Positions 1 through 11,362 of a stretch of DNA of 64,000 bases are shown here, one piece after another (position 1 is the first letter of the stretch; every line of letters begins with the position of its first letter). The stretch lies in the NCBI GenBank assembly GCA_022843325.1, contig JALHNV010000001.1, positions 62,001 to 126,000 of the forward strand, in the 5' to 3' direction. A program made the position numbers and the translations under genes. Source of the stretch: Pseudolabrys sp. (lineage in GTDB: Bacteria; Pseudomonadota; Alphaproteobacteria; Rhizobiales; Xanthobacteraceae). The notes beneath the pieces are model-generated. The model was given only the letters and a program-made list of their open reading frames with translations, searched no databases and had not been told where the DNA came from.

Positions 1-2
1 TC

Positions 3-269
3 AAGAATGAAAAACTGCGCAACAGCAAGGAGCGGCTTGCGAACTGGATCTTGCAGGAAGATGCGCATCAAGGAAACAAGCGGCAGATAACGCTGGCGAT
101 CGACAAACAGACGCTGGCGTCGCGCCTTGGAATGGCACCGGAGAACCTGTCGCGTAATTTGGCAAAACTTTCGAAGTACGGCGTCACCAAGTCCGGGACA
201 ACATTGATCATCGACGACATTGCTGCTCTTAGACAATTCGCCAAGCCGAATGGCTTGATCGATCAATAG
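3..269 (+). CDS. Crp/Fnr-family transcriptional regulator, C-terminal HTH part (5' end outside window)
   Basis: Open frame from the window edge; ORF contains KRQITLAIDKQTLASRLGMAPENLSRNLAKLSKYGV, a typical Crp winged HTH. Confidence 0.75.
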   Translation, partial: KNEKLRNSKERLANWILQEDAHQGNKRQITLAIDKQTLASRLGMAPENLSRNLAKLSKYGVTKSGTTLIIDDIAALRQFAKPNGLIDQ

Positions 270-758
270 ATCTTTTGCGGTAAGCTCTCCATTGAGAAAT
301 GCCGCCACCCGGCGCAAACTGCACTCGGCGCTCCTCCTAGCTGATGAGGTATCAAGCGCCCTGGTCTAACCGGCTGTCCTCGTCAATCGATTCTCGAAGG
401 CTCGTCGTACCCTCGACGGTTGCTGTAGAAACGCGCGCCATCAGTCCGCCACCGAGTAGTAAAGCATACGACCATCGTGGCGTATCCAACCGGAGGCAAC
501 GTACAATCGGGCTGCAATCTCCAGCCCTGATATCCCAACCATCCCGCACCGCCCAAGAGTCCAGGCAGACTGACTATTAAAATGGCTCTTCCCACAGCGG
601 CCTCGCCTAGTTCAAGATGACTTCTTCTTGTTTTGTCGCGGCGGCTTGACGCCAATCCCTGTGCTGGCCGTGCCGCCGCCAGGGCCAGAAGCGACGCCCC
701 CTTTTTCATTTTTAGATGCTAAGGTCGCAACGCCGCGTCTATGGCCTGAAAACAAGCG

Positions 759-2282
759 CTAAAGGCGTTCGGAACTCCTCGCACTAGCCAAGACCCGGCT
801 GAGCTCCTCGAGACGAAATGGATTGCGGAGCACCCGAAATTCACGCAGCGCATCGTTACCCGCTTCACTAAAACCAGTAGCAAGCACCACCGGCATTTGA
901 GGATGTGACCTCCTGACTGCACGTGCCAAACCGAGTCCGTCCAGGTTGCCAGGCATGACAATATCACTGAGGACCACGTCTATGCCGTTTCTCTCGATTT
1001 CGGCAAGGGCAGCCTCAGCGCTCGAGGCCCATCGAATCGAATAACCGAGTTCTTCAAGCAAAAGCGATGTAGCACTGGCTACTTCGGGGTTATCTTCGAC
1101 GAGAAGTATCGTGCCGCTCAGATGACGGACAGGTTCGTCGACCTCCGAGGCAAGTGGCGGAGCTTTGGCCCGCGGAAGGTAAATCGTCACTTTTGTACCT
1201 TCGCCGAGTGTGCTCTCGACTTTCACCGTGCCACCCGCTTGGTGCGCGAAGCCGTGTACTTGCGACAGACCCAGCCCGGTGCCCTTTCCCATCGGCTTCG
1301 TTGTGAAAAACGGGTCAAAAACCTTTTCTAAAATGTCGGGAGGAATGCCTTCACCGCTGTCACATACGCAAATTGCAACGTAATCCTTGTCTCCCAACCT
1401 GGTATTAGAGGTCGTAATCTCGATGACCCCACCTTTCGGAACGGCGTCTCGCGCGTTCACCACAAGATTCACCAGAGCGATCTCGAATTCCGCGGAGTCA
1501 ACAATCACCGGCCAGGCCTCATCCGGCACTTGGATATTAAGTTCCGCATGACCAGCACCGCTAACCAAGACCTCGCGGACAGCCTGGACACGATCGGGTA
1601 AATACACAGATTCTGGATTGACCGCCTGACGGCGCGAAAACGTCAGTAATTGACGGGTTAAATTAGCCCCGCGTTGAGCGGCAACTTCTATGGATTGGAG
1701 GGCACGAACACTCTTTTCATCCACAACGGCTTTTTTCAGCGTCAGAATGTTGCCGCTGATAATCATGAGAAGATTGTTGAAATCATGGGCAACCCCACCC
1801 GTTAGATGCCCGAGCGCATCCATCTTTTGCGACTCGGCGAGCTGTTTCTGTAGCTTCTCCAAGTTTATCTGGGCATCGCGACGCTCTGTGACATCGCGAG
1901 TAATTTTCGCGTAGCCAATTAGTTCGCCATCGTCGTCGCGGATGGCGTCGATAATGACGCTAGCCCAGAAATAAGAGCCATCCTTACGAACGCGCCAGCC
2001 TTCTTCTTCGTAGCGCCCCGTTTCCTTCGCTATTCCGAGGGCACGCGTAGGGCGTCCCTTTTCTCGGTCCTCCATAGAATAGAAAAGTGAGAAATGTCTT
2101 CCAACTATCTCCGGAGCCGTATATCCCTTGATCCTCTGGGCGCCAGAATTCCAGTTGGTTATGACACCGTGAATATCGAGCATGTAGATCGCGTAATCGG
2201 TGACGCCTTCCACCAAAAGCCGAAAGCGTCTCTCACTTTCGTAAAGCTCGCGACCACCGCCAAGCGCCATTTTATCGGCCAT
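759..2282 (-). CDS. PAS-domain hybrid sensor histidine kinase with C-terminal receiver
   Basis: PAS (GVITNWNSGAQRIKGYTAPEIVGRHFS), H-box GHLTGGVAHDFNNLL, ATPase GTGLGLSQVHGF, receiver TILLVEDNPEV...VLSDIVMPG. Likely start MADKMALGG; ORF is open to 2504. Confidence 0.9.
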   Translation of the reverse strand: MADKMALGGGRELYESERRFRLLVEGVTDYAIYMLDIHGVITNWNSGAQRIKGYTAPEIVGRHFSLFYSMEDREKGRPTRALGIAKETGRYEEEGWRVRKDGSYFWASVIIDAIRDDDGELIGYAKITRDVTERRDAQINLEKLQKQLAESQKMDALGHLTGGVAHDFNNLLMIISGNILTLKKAVVDEKSVRALQSIEVAAQRGANLTRQLLTFSRRQAVNPESVYLPDRVQAVREVLVSGAGHAELNIQVPDEAWPVIVDSAEFEIALVNLVVNARDAVPKGGVIEITTSNTRLGDKDYVAICVCDSGEGIPPDILEKVFDPFFTTKPMGKGTGLGLSQVHGFAHQAGGTVKVESTLGEGTKVTIYLPRAKAPPLASEVDEPVRHLSGTILLVEDNPEVASATSLLLEELGYSIRWASSAEAALAEIERNGIDVVLSDIVMPGNLDGLGLARAVRRSHPQMPVVLATGFSEAGNDALREFRVLRNPFRLEELSRVLASARSSERL

Positions 2283-2445
2283 ATTCGAGCTTCCCCCGAA
2301 ATCAAAACGCGAATACGAACTTTTGGTTCCGTGAGTATCAACTCGACGGCGGGAGATTTTTTGGAAGTCGTCTCGGGTAATCCAGATGGTCAACAAAAGT
2401 CGTAACGGTCGTCCCGGCAATGCGCTGTTTGTCCAGCCAAGCAAG

Positions 2446-2634
2446 CTACCTTCTTTTTCGTTTAACTGGCTTCTTTTCCAAGCCTTCGCTGGCCTCTCTT
2501 GCAAGGCGAGCTTGCCGCAGCTTCGCAGTGAGTTTTTTCATCTGTTCAACTCTTGACAGATATTCCGCCATAGCGGCCTTTCCTTCGGCGGCCTGACGTT
2601 CCTTTCGGTCGGAAAAGTCGTTGTTCTTGGTCAT
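2446..2634 (-). CDS. small charged hypothetical protein (~62 aa)
   Basis: ORF with start MTKNNDFSDRKERQAAEGK and Lys/Arg-rich C terminus; position only. Confidence 0.4.
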   Translation of the reverse strand: MTKNNDFSDRKERQAAEGKAAMAEYLSRVEQMKKLTAKLRQARLAREASEGLEKKPVKRKRR

Positions 2635-2959
2635 GGCGGATCTTAAAAATAAGCTGCGACTGATTCCAAGACCCTTTTTACTAAGTTTCAAAGCGCAGCG
2701 GTTGCCGGGCCGATACAATTAAGGGCCCACTGCCGCGGATTTTTTTCCTGCGAATCGCCAGGCCGATCGCGACATTGAGCCAGCTAATTAGACCGCGCCC
2801 GGCCACTTTGTCGGGTTCGGTTTGAAGTTAGTGGCACTGGCGCGTTTCGCGCCCTGGTATTGCCCGGGCGTTATAGCGACCCTCATCCCCTCTGCCTTTG
2901 ACGCTCAGGCTACAACTCTTGCCAAGAGCGTGGTCTATGGTGCAGCATTCCCTCTAGGG

Positions 2960-3202
2960 ATGCGTAAAATGGTCGATAAAATCAAAAACTCCATCGATAA
3001 GCTTGAGCCATTAGGCTGCCCAAAATGCGGTAAGCCCATGAGCTGGTTTTCCTCTCAGCTTATCGAGTACTCACCGGTCGTCATTGAACACGCGTTCTAT
3101 TGCTCTTGTGGAGCCAAGAAAACCACGAAAGACACAAGACCGGGCGACAGCGTTAGCCCCTTCCAGAAGCTATGCCTTCCCCAGATTGATCAAGCAGCGT
3201 GA
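2960..3202 (+). CDS. small zinc-ribbon-like hypothetical protein
   Basis: Two Cys pairs (GCPKCGKPM...FYCSCGAKK); internal ATG at 2960 preferred over the 2822 start. Confidence 0.45.
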   Translation: MRKMVDKIKNSIDKLEPLGCPKCGKPMSWFSSQLIEYSPVVIEHAFYCSCGAKKTTKDTRPGDSVSPFQKLCLPQIDQAA

Positions 3203-3392
3203 GGCACTGATCCCCTCAGTTGGCGAGCTCGTTGAGTGCCGTGAAACGGCCTGCAGAGGTCTCCGGCTTTGGCAGAAATTTGCAAAGGTGAGCAGCTGGA
3301 AGTCGGGGACAACCTGCTTGATATGGAACTGCACACAGGACACTACCCCCCCACCTAGAGCGGCCATCCTTGGTTAAACCGTGGAGACAGCG

Positions 3393-3773
3393 ATGACCAA
3401 CATGGCAGAGCTACTTTGCGACAAAACTATTTTAATTGTTGAAGACGAACCCCTGATCGCTGCGTACGTTGCCGACCTCCTGGGGGATATGGGTTGCAAA
3501 TCGGTTATTGCGGTTCACAGCGTTGCCAAAGCCGCAGCAAAGCTCAACGAAAACAAGCCTGATTTGGCACTGCTTGACCTGCAGCTGGACGGCGAAATGA
3601 GCTACGGCTTGGCAGAGATGTTGGTTGCGAAAAGCGTGCCGCTAATTTTTGCGACTGGCCACGACGCGGGCACCGTGGAAAAGGAATGGGCATCTTACCC
3701 ATGCTTGTTGAAACCGTATTCAGCGGACGTATTTTCAGCAACTGTTGCGCAGGTTTTCAAAAAGACAAAATGA
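3393..3773 (+). CDS. stand-alone response regulator receiver-domain protein
   Basis: KTILIVEDEPLIAAYVADLL...DLALLDLQLDGE...PLIFATGHD...CLLKPY: all receiver landmarks. Confidence 0.85.
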   Translation: MTNMAELLCDKTILIVEDEPLIAAYVADLLGDMGCKSVIAVHSVAKAAAKLNENKPDLALLDLQLDGEMSYGLAEMLVAKSVPLIFATGHDAGTVEKEWASYPCLLKPYSADVFSATVAQVFKKTK

Positions 3774-3831
3774 ACTTCTGCCTTGCTAGACGGCACTGCA
3801 CTTTCGACAGATCGGCACTACAAGGGAGCCC

Positions 3832-4129
3832 TCATGGAACGTCGTCCGGCCGCGTTACCCCTCCCTCGCTTTCCAACCGTCCGAGCTGCCTCACATCTTG
3901 GCGATTAAACTTCAGTCTGATGCCAGCGCCCATCCCGTCGGATTCGGGCAGAACAACCACACCGAATGTTTCCATGGCTCGATGGAGAGCTTGAGCTTCC
4001 GATTCGGGAATCCAAGCTGCGCCACTCGCCTCCAAGAAACGCAGAGTCTCCGAGTTCGCCCTGGCTAATGCCGGTCAAAGCCCGCCCCGCGGCAACTAAG
4101 CGCCCTGTTATCCGAACCAATGAGTCCAT
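3832..4129 (-). pseudogene. frameshifted XRE-family (HTH) transcriptional regulator remnant
   Basis: One frame gives MDSLVRITGRLVAAGRALTGISQGEL; another gives ETLRFLEASGAAWIPESEAQALHRAMETFGVVVLPESDGMGAGIRLKF. Together they form one short XRE-type protein. Confidence 0.65.
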
Positions 4130-4169
4130 TGTCGCCTTCCCACATTTAGCATAGCGAGCCGTTTTATCC

Positions 4170-5633
<1,464 letters not shown>

Positions 5634-5712
5634 TCACCGAAACCGGAGCTGCGCGTGGAAAAGTCGCTGGCTAAGTCTGTTACCTCGAATCAGGCAGCTC
5701 CTGTCTAGAGTT

Positions 5713-6201
5713 CTATCGCGCCTCAGATACGTCCCGGCTGCCGAGCCTTCGCGCCATAGGGAGAGCGAGTAAGGTCAACGCAAGCAACTTTGCAAGCTCA
5801 AAAGCGATGTAGAGGTTGTGCAAGTTCGACGGAGATGGCTGCTCGCCTGCGATGATCATGCCGACGCGTTGGTCGAGCAGCGGCAGAAGCCAGAAGGTCT
5901 CCATCGCGACCAGAGTGATAATAACCAATGCCAAACTGAGGCTCCGCCAACTGCGATAGCTCGACAGCACCGCCCCCAGCAATACGGCTGATAACAACCA
6001 TTCTACCTTGTTGAAGATAGCGAAGGTCTGACGGCCAACATCCAGTGCCACACCTAACGTTAAGCTCGGGGCCAGGAATTTTGCTGGCGTTGCGAGAAAC
6101 GACACCCCCAACAGCATGCCGAACCATACCGCGGCAACGACGAGGGGCGCCGCGGTATACTTCCGGCACGCGATGCTCCAGAGCACCTTCATAGCATTCA
6201 T
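5713..6201 (-). CDS. hypothetical integral membrane protein (162 aa)
   Basis: Several hydrophobic segments; no family firmly recognised. Confidence 0.6.
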   Translation of the reverse strand: MNAMKVLWSIACRKYTAAPLVVAAVWFGMLLGVSFLATPAKFLAPSLTLGVALDVGRQTFAIFNKVEWLLSAVLLGAVLSSYRSWRSLSLALVIITLVAMETFWLLPLLDQRVGMIIAGEQPSPSNLHNLYIAFELAKLLALTLLALPMARRLGSRDVSEAR

Positions 6202-6214
6202 CCTTGAGTGCCGT

Positions 6215-7429
6215 TCACAAAACGACTTGAGCCACGATTAACCCGATGGCGGCCGCCGCGGCGGCCGGCGGTACCCACAGCGGCACGGCGAAGACATCCG
6301 CGCCAGCTGGCTCCCGCCGCTGGATGCGCCACAGCGCAATATCGACGACCGCAAATATGCCCAGCGTCAATGCGTTGGCCAGAGCCAGCAGTCTCTCAAA
6401 CGGAACCAGTAATGCAGTCGCCAAGACGATACCGCCGGCCAGCGCGGTGGCTCCGATCGGGGTAAGGGTGCGAGGGTGGACGCGGCCAAGTACCGCTGGA
6501 AGCTGCCCCCTGCGGGCCATACCGTAGAACAGCCGTGCCAACATCATGATCTCGACCAGGACGCCATTGGCGATTGCCAGTGCGCCGACAGCAGCAAACG
6601 ATGTTGCGTGCGAGCCTTGGAACAGATCGATCAGGGGGCTCTCACCACCGCGGCCCGCAAATACCAGGGCCGCCGCTACCACGACGTAGAGCAGCGTACT
6701 GACCAAGATTGCGCCGACAATGCTGTATGGCACCGTGCGGCGCGGGTCCTTAGCTTCCTCCGCCATATTGGCCAGGCTTTCAAAGCCGATAAAGGCGAAG
6801 AACGCAATGAAGGCGCCGGCCGCGACGCCTTGCCATGCGGTAAAGCTCGACGGCACCATGTCCGCGAAATCTATGGCGGGCACAGCGAGGAACCCTACCC
6901 CGGCGGCAACAGCCAGCCCTAGTATCTCGACTGCACCAATGGCAGCAGCGAACCCGATGCTCTCCCGCACACCCGCGATGGCCAGTAGCGTAAAGATTGC
7001 CACCATCACTGAGATCAAGGCCGTCGGCGGCAGGCCGATTAGCAGGGAGAGGTAGTGGACCGCACCGCTTGCAATCGAGGCGGCAGCGATCGCGACCGCA
7101 AGCGTCAAGGCGACCCCGGTCAATTGTGCCGCGCGATCCGAGCCGAACCCTTGTTTAACGTAGGCGACGGCGCCGGAAGCTTCCGGAAACCGGCTGGCCA
7201 ACTCCGCGTAGCACAGGCCGGTCAAGGCGGCGACGATCCCCGCGAAAAGGAACGACATCGGCGCCGCCGCGCCGGCCCGGCCAATCACCGACGCGATCGC
7301 GACGTAAATTCCCGCTCCTACGATTACGGCGAGCCCGTATAGGAGGAGCGGCCCTACGGTGAGGGAACGCCGTAGGGCGACCGGCGGGTGCGTCGGATCA
7401 CCCTCGATCGTCAACGCGGCACCCCTCAT
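6215..7429 (-). CDS. APC-superfamily amino acid permease
   Basis: 404 aa; GLAVIVGAGIYVAIASVIGRAG...CYAELASRFPEASGAVAYV. Confidence 0.9.
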   Translation of the reverse strand: MRGAALTIEGDPTHPPVALRRSLTVGPLLLYGLAVIVGAGIYVAIASVIGRAGAAAPMSFLFAGIVAALTGLCYAELASRFPEASGAVAYVKQGFGSDRAAQLTGVALTLAVAIAAASIASGAVHYLSLLIGLPPTALISVMVAIFTLLAIAGVRESIGFAAAIGAVEILGLAVAAGVGFLAVPAIDFADMVPSSFTAWQGVAAGAFIAFFAFIGFESLANMAEEAKDPRRTVPYSIVGAILVSTLLYVVVAAALVFAGRGGESPLIDLFQGSHATSFAAVGALAIANGVLVEIMMLARLFYGMARRGQLPAVLGRVHPRTLTPIGATALAGGIVLATALLVPFERLLALANALTLGIFAVVDIALWRIQRREPAGADVFAVPLWVPPAAAAAAIGLIVAQVVL

Positions 7430-7584
7430 GGACGTTCATACTTACTCACCTGTTCCGGCACCGATTGAATTTATTTAGCTTCCGCGAACGCGCCAAAACA
7501 CTCATTGATCCAACGCAATCCCGAGCGAAGATCACAATCTAAAATCATGCTTTGGCGATACATCTTACAATTCAGAGGTGGAGC

Positions 7585-8031
7585 ATGTACCAGCATATTC
7601 TCATCCCGACCGATGGGTCAGAGCTAGCGGACCATGCTGTGACGCATGGGTTGTCGCTGGCAAAATCCGTAGCAGCGAGGGTATCTGTGATCGTGGTTGA
7701 AGCCCCATTCGACTACGGCGCCATTACAGCTTCGAATGTGAGGCAGATTCCTGATGCAATTAGCAAACACACTGAAGAGATCAAGCGCCATGCCACAAGC
7801 GTGTTAGAACGCGCTTCGGAAGCAGCCAAGCTAGCTTGCGTGTCCTACGACACAATTCAGGTAGAGGACGCGCAACCTTATGAAGCCATAATCAAGGCGG
7901 CCAACGAAAGGGGCTGCGATCTCATCGTCATGGCATCCCACGGACGGAGCGGACTATCAGCTGTTTTTCTCGGCAGTGTCACAAACAAGGTTCTGACGCA
8001 TACGAAAACTCCGGTACTGGTTTGTCACTGA
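7585..8031 (+). CDS. UspA-family universal stress protein
   Basis: MYQHILIPTDGSELADHAV...GCDLIVMASHGRSGLSAVFLGSVTNKVLTHTKTPVLV; G-rich nucleotide-binding motif. Confidence 0.93.
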   Translation: MYQHILIPTDGSELADHAVTHGLSLAKSVAARVSVIVVEAPFDYGAITASNVRQIPDAISKHTEEIKRHATSVLERASEAAKLACVSYDTIQVEDAQPYEAIIKAANERGCDLIVMASHGRSGLSAVFLGSVTNKVLTHTKTPVLVCH

Positions 8032-8371
8032 ACGCGGCAGTTAGCGACAGGAGTTTTTTACTGCGGTTGGATTGGTCGCTTACTGCTGAGAAACAATGCA
8101 AAATTCCGACACCCTGTTGGCGGTAATTTCTGTGTAATGCGCTGGGAATAGCGATGATCATTACAAGCAAGGGCAGCAACGGTAGAGCGACCCTTGTCAT
8201 GGCCTCGATGTAGGCGAATTTGCCGTCGGTAATGATTGTAGAAATGTGCTGGTCGGCGGCTACGGCTGCGGCCTGGTTGTTCTCGCGAACGTGAAGCGCT
8301 CTGAAGCGCGGATTTTATGATCTTGCCATTGGCGTTGCGACCTTGATGCCTGCGTATTACCTGCCACGGCG

Positions 8372-8582
8372 GCCAGCCCCCAGGCCTCCCCTTTTCTCCG
8401 GTCGGCCTCGGTCCAGCAGACCGGCTGCCAGTCCGGTGCCAAGATAAGGCGGGCCCCGGAGTTCGCCAATTCCACCCGGTTTCCTGCCGGCTCCCAAACA
8501 TAAAGAAAGAACGTGCCCTGAATGGCGCGCTTGTGCGGGCCGGTCTCGATATGCACACCGTGTTGAAGAAAGATGTGGCGCA
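8372..8582 (-). pseudogene. truncated extradiol (catechol 2,3-)dioxygenase / VOC remnant
   Basis: Minus-strand reading LGLRHIFLQHGVHIETGPHKRAIQGTFFLYVWEPAGNRVELANSGARLILAPDWQPVCWTEADRRKGEAWGL resembles the C terminus of extradiol dioxygenases; no N-terminal part found. Confidence 0.6.
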
Positions 8583-8624
8583 GGCCAAGTTGTTTTTTCT
8601 ATTGCCGCTCAAGGGGAACAAGTT

Positions 8625-8662
8625 TAATAACTTCCGATAACGCTTCTTCTCGGAAGTTATTA
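8625..8662. repeat. 13-bp perfect inverted repeat with lox-like 34-bp core (8627-8660)
   Basis: taataacttccga (8625-8637) and tcggaagttatta (8650-8662). 13-8-13 core ATAACTTCCGATA-ACGCTTCT-TCTCGGAAGTTAT. Confidence 0.85.
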
Positions 8663-9645
8663 TGGGGGACGAAATCTTGTCAGCAAACGCACTTACGGTC
8701 ATCGGCGACAACGGTCAGCTCCCCTCACCCATCGAGAATGACCTCGATCGGGCCGCCGACTACGCCCGGGCTGAAAAGTCACCGGCGACGCAGAAGGCGT
8801 ACTGGAAGGATTTTGAGCTCTTCGGATTGTGGTGTCAGGACCGCAACGCAGATTTGCTGCCGGCAGCCCCGGAAACAGTTGCGGCGTATCTGGCATACGA
8901 GGCTGCCCGCGGTACCAAGCCCTCGACCATCGGCCGGCGCTGCGCAGCCATCCGTTACGTTCACAGCCTCGGCGGCCACCCCAACCCGACGGCCGACGAA
9001 CGGGTCAAGGCCGTGGCGCGCGGGATCCGGCGAACCCATGGCACGGCACCGCGGCGCACGGCGCCGGCGACCGCGGATCGCATCATCGCCATGGCTCCGC
9101 GGACCGATACCGATCTGACGGCACTTCGAGACCGCGCGCTGCTGTTGCTGGGCTTTGCCGGCGCCTTCAGGCGTTCGGAATTGGTGGCGCTGGATCTCAG
9201 CGACATCGAGGAGCTCTCGGAAGGCCTTCGCGTAACCATCCGACGGGGCAAAACTGATCAGGAAGGAAACGGTGAGGTCATTGCGATTGTCCGGGGCCAC
9301 GTCGCTTGCCCTGTAGCAGCCCTCCAGGCGTGGCTAGGGGCCGCAAACATCACCGAGGGGCCGATCTTCCGCTCTATCCGCAGGGGCGGCCACGTACAGC
9401 CCGCGCGCCTTACTGACCGCTCCGTCGCCAACATCGTCAAGACACATGCCGGGCGCGCCGGCCTGGATCCCACGCTCTACTCAGGCCATTCGTTGCGCTC
9501 GGGCTTCCTGACGAGCGCCGCGAAGGGAGGCGCATCACTGTTCAAGATGATGGCCACCAGCCGACACAGGTCTACTGATACGCTGGCCGGGTACATCCGC
9601 GATCAGGAACTCTTCAAGGATCACGCTGGCTCCCGGTTGCTTTAA
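8662..9645 (+). CDS. tyrosine recombinase/integrase, Cre/XerC-like
   Basis: 327 aa; GAFRRSELVAL (Arg I), RRGKTDQEG (Lys), SGHSLRSGF (HxxR), SRHRSTDTLAGYIR (His, Tyr). Confidence 0.92.
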   Translation: MGDEILSANALTVIGDNGQLPSPIENDLDRAADYARAEKSPATQKAYWKDFELFGLWCQDRNADLLPAAPETVAAYLAYEAARGTKPSTIGRRCAAIRYVHSLGGHPNPTADERVKAVARGIRRTHGTAPRRTAPATADRIIAMAPRTDTDLTALRDRALLLLGFAGAFRRSELVALDLSDIEELSEGLRVTIRRGKTDQEGNGEVIAIVRGHVACPVAALQAWLGAANITEGPIFRSIRRGGHVQPARLTDRSVANIVKTHAGRAGLDPTLYSGHSLRSGFLTSAAKGGASLFKMMATSRHRSTDTLAGYIRDQELFKDHAGSRLL

Positions 9646-10045
9646 TTGCCGTGGAATACAGGCCGACGTTGAGGCAGTTCGGAACTCCATGAGCCACCGG
9701 GCACACTGCCCCGCCGGGCCTTGGGGCCAGGCGCTGCGGTCGGCTCGCCGCGGTTACAAAGAGGCGGGGTACTGGATGTTCTCCCAGGACTCGAAAAACA
9801 CTGACACAAATGTCGATACGGCCTGAAATTGCTCTCGTAGTGACTTCGTAAACACTACGACCTCGATGCCCAGGAGAAGTATTTCCTTCAGTATTTTAAA
9901 CGGTTTTTTGGAATCTGTTAGATTTTCTTCTCGCCCAAAACACGATTCTTATCATGCAAAGGTGCACGCGCGTCCGGTTGCCCGGGCCGGAACCGCGGCA
10001 ATCTCGGTGAGGCGATGTGGCTACCGCAAGTGGCTATGCACGATA
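8739..10045 (+). repeat. diverged direct repeat, copy 1 (recombinase + non-coding tail)
   Basis: Collinear with 12379-14066: shared acctcgatcgggcc start, recombinase codons, and tail including cctgaaattgctctcgta. Confidence 0.8.
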
Positions 10046-10202
10046 AAGCGAACCCCTTCTCTGGCATGGCAATAAATGTGCGGCTCCTTGAATTCGACAG
10101 CTTCTTTCTGCAACTACAGACCGATCACGAGCTTATGGCGCGCGCCGATCGGCCGCCCTGCATCCCGTATTGATCTTGCCAAGACAGCGGCCCATTCTAG
10201 AG

Positions 10203-10832
10203 ATGAACGGGAGCAAGACCATGCCCGCTGGCGCCGTCACCTATTGTCTGATCGGCCTAGCCGTGGCCGCGGCAACGCTTCCTGCCGCGCGCGCCGAAGA
10301 ACCCTTGCATCGTATCCTGTCTGCCAAGGACGGCGCTAGCATCTGCTATCACCGCCTCTACGATACCGATCATCTCCGCCGTAATCCGCGCCAGCAGACC
10401 ACGGAGGCGTTGCTGTCGTTCAAGTACGACGGAAAGGACGGCACGCATATCGAGCGCATCATGCTGACGCGGCGCGGCAGACAGCCTGTTTTGTACATCG
10501 CCGGCTCCTGCGTTTGGAGCGAGACGGCGAATGTCGACACGTCCGGCAACCTTATGATCAAGAGCTTCGGCAAGAATGCCGGTTACGGCTGCATCGCCCT
10601 CACCACTCCCGGGTCAGCCGAGGAAGGCGGTGTTCTGCTGATCGACCTCGCCGCCGACGGCAAGGCGCTGACGCTTCATCTCGACAGTCCGATCTACGCA
10701 CATCGCGGCAGCGATAAGCGCGGAGTTGGAGACTACCTCAAGCTCGGCCCCGCGGATCGCGTGTTCCGGCTGACGCGCACCGAGGCGGCGGCCTGCCGCG
10801 CGCTGGAGGAGAACCTGCCGGATTTGCCATGA
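10203..10832 (+). CDS. hypothetical secreted protein
   Basis: N-terminal signal peptide (YCLIGLAVAAATLPAARAEE); no family recognised. Confidence 0.6.
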   Translation: MNGSKTMPAGAVTYCLIGLAVAAATLPAARAEEPLHRILSAKDGASICYHRLYDTDHLRRNPRQQTTEALLSFKYDGKDGTHIERIMLTRRGRQPVLYIAGSCVWSETANVDTSGNLMIKSFGKNAGYGCIALTTPGSAEEGGVLLIDLAADGKALTLHLDSPIYAHRGSDKRGVGDYLKLGPADRVFRLTRTEAAACRALEENLPDLP

Positions 10833-11362
10833 GACACAACCATCGATGTAGTCGGCGCGCTTCACTTGCCCGCGCGTCCCCGCGTTGCGGTACGATAATG
10901 CGGCCTTTTTGTGAAGCTGATCGCGGATTTTCGTCCGTTCGACTTGCCGGATGGCCAGGGTGATGACCTTGGTTCAAATGTCGTGTTTCGCTCATCCAGC
11001 TTAGTCGCACGTCCTAAGGGCTTGGGTCCCCGAATGAACAGCCTGAAATTTTCACCATGGCATACTTGATAAACACCAACTACTTTGGAGGATTCCGCAG
11101 TAAACTACCGCCAATATTAGCTTTATACGATTATGTAGCCTTCGAGACTCTGCAGAATACGATTATGAGCTCAGGGAAATGCGCTTCTCCGGGAGTTCTG
11201 ACTCTGGATTCAGCAAGGCTGTCGGCGGCATCATAAAACAGGAGCAGCGGCGTGACCACGTTCTCAAAATGGGCATATAGCGGGCCAGCATGCGCTGCTC
11301 GGGCGCGGGGGAACACTTTAGCTTCTCCAAGGCATCAGTAGGCGCCAATTGAAGGAGACCAT

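Noticed and set aside
254-265. TTGATCGATCAA palindrome near the 3' end of the Crp-like gene as an FNR box
   Set aside because: FNR/Anr boxes need TTGAT-N4-ATCAA; this has a 2-bp centre and lies in coding sequence.
8058-8711. 217-aa minus-strand ORF as a real gene
   Set aside because: It is out of frame with the dioxygenase remnant, has low-complexity basic composition and runs through the lox-like site.
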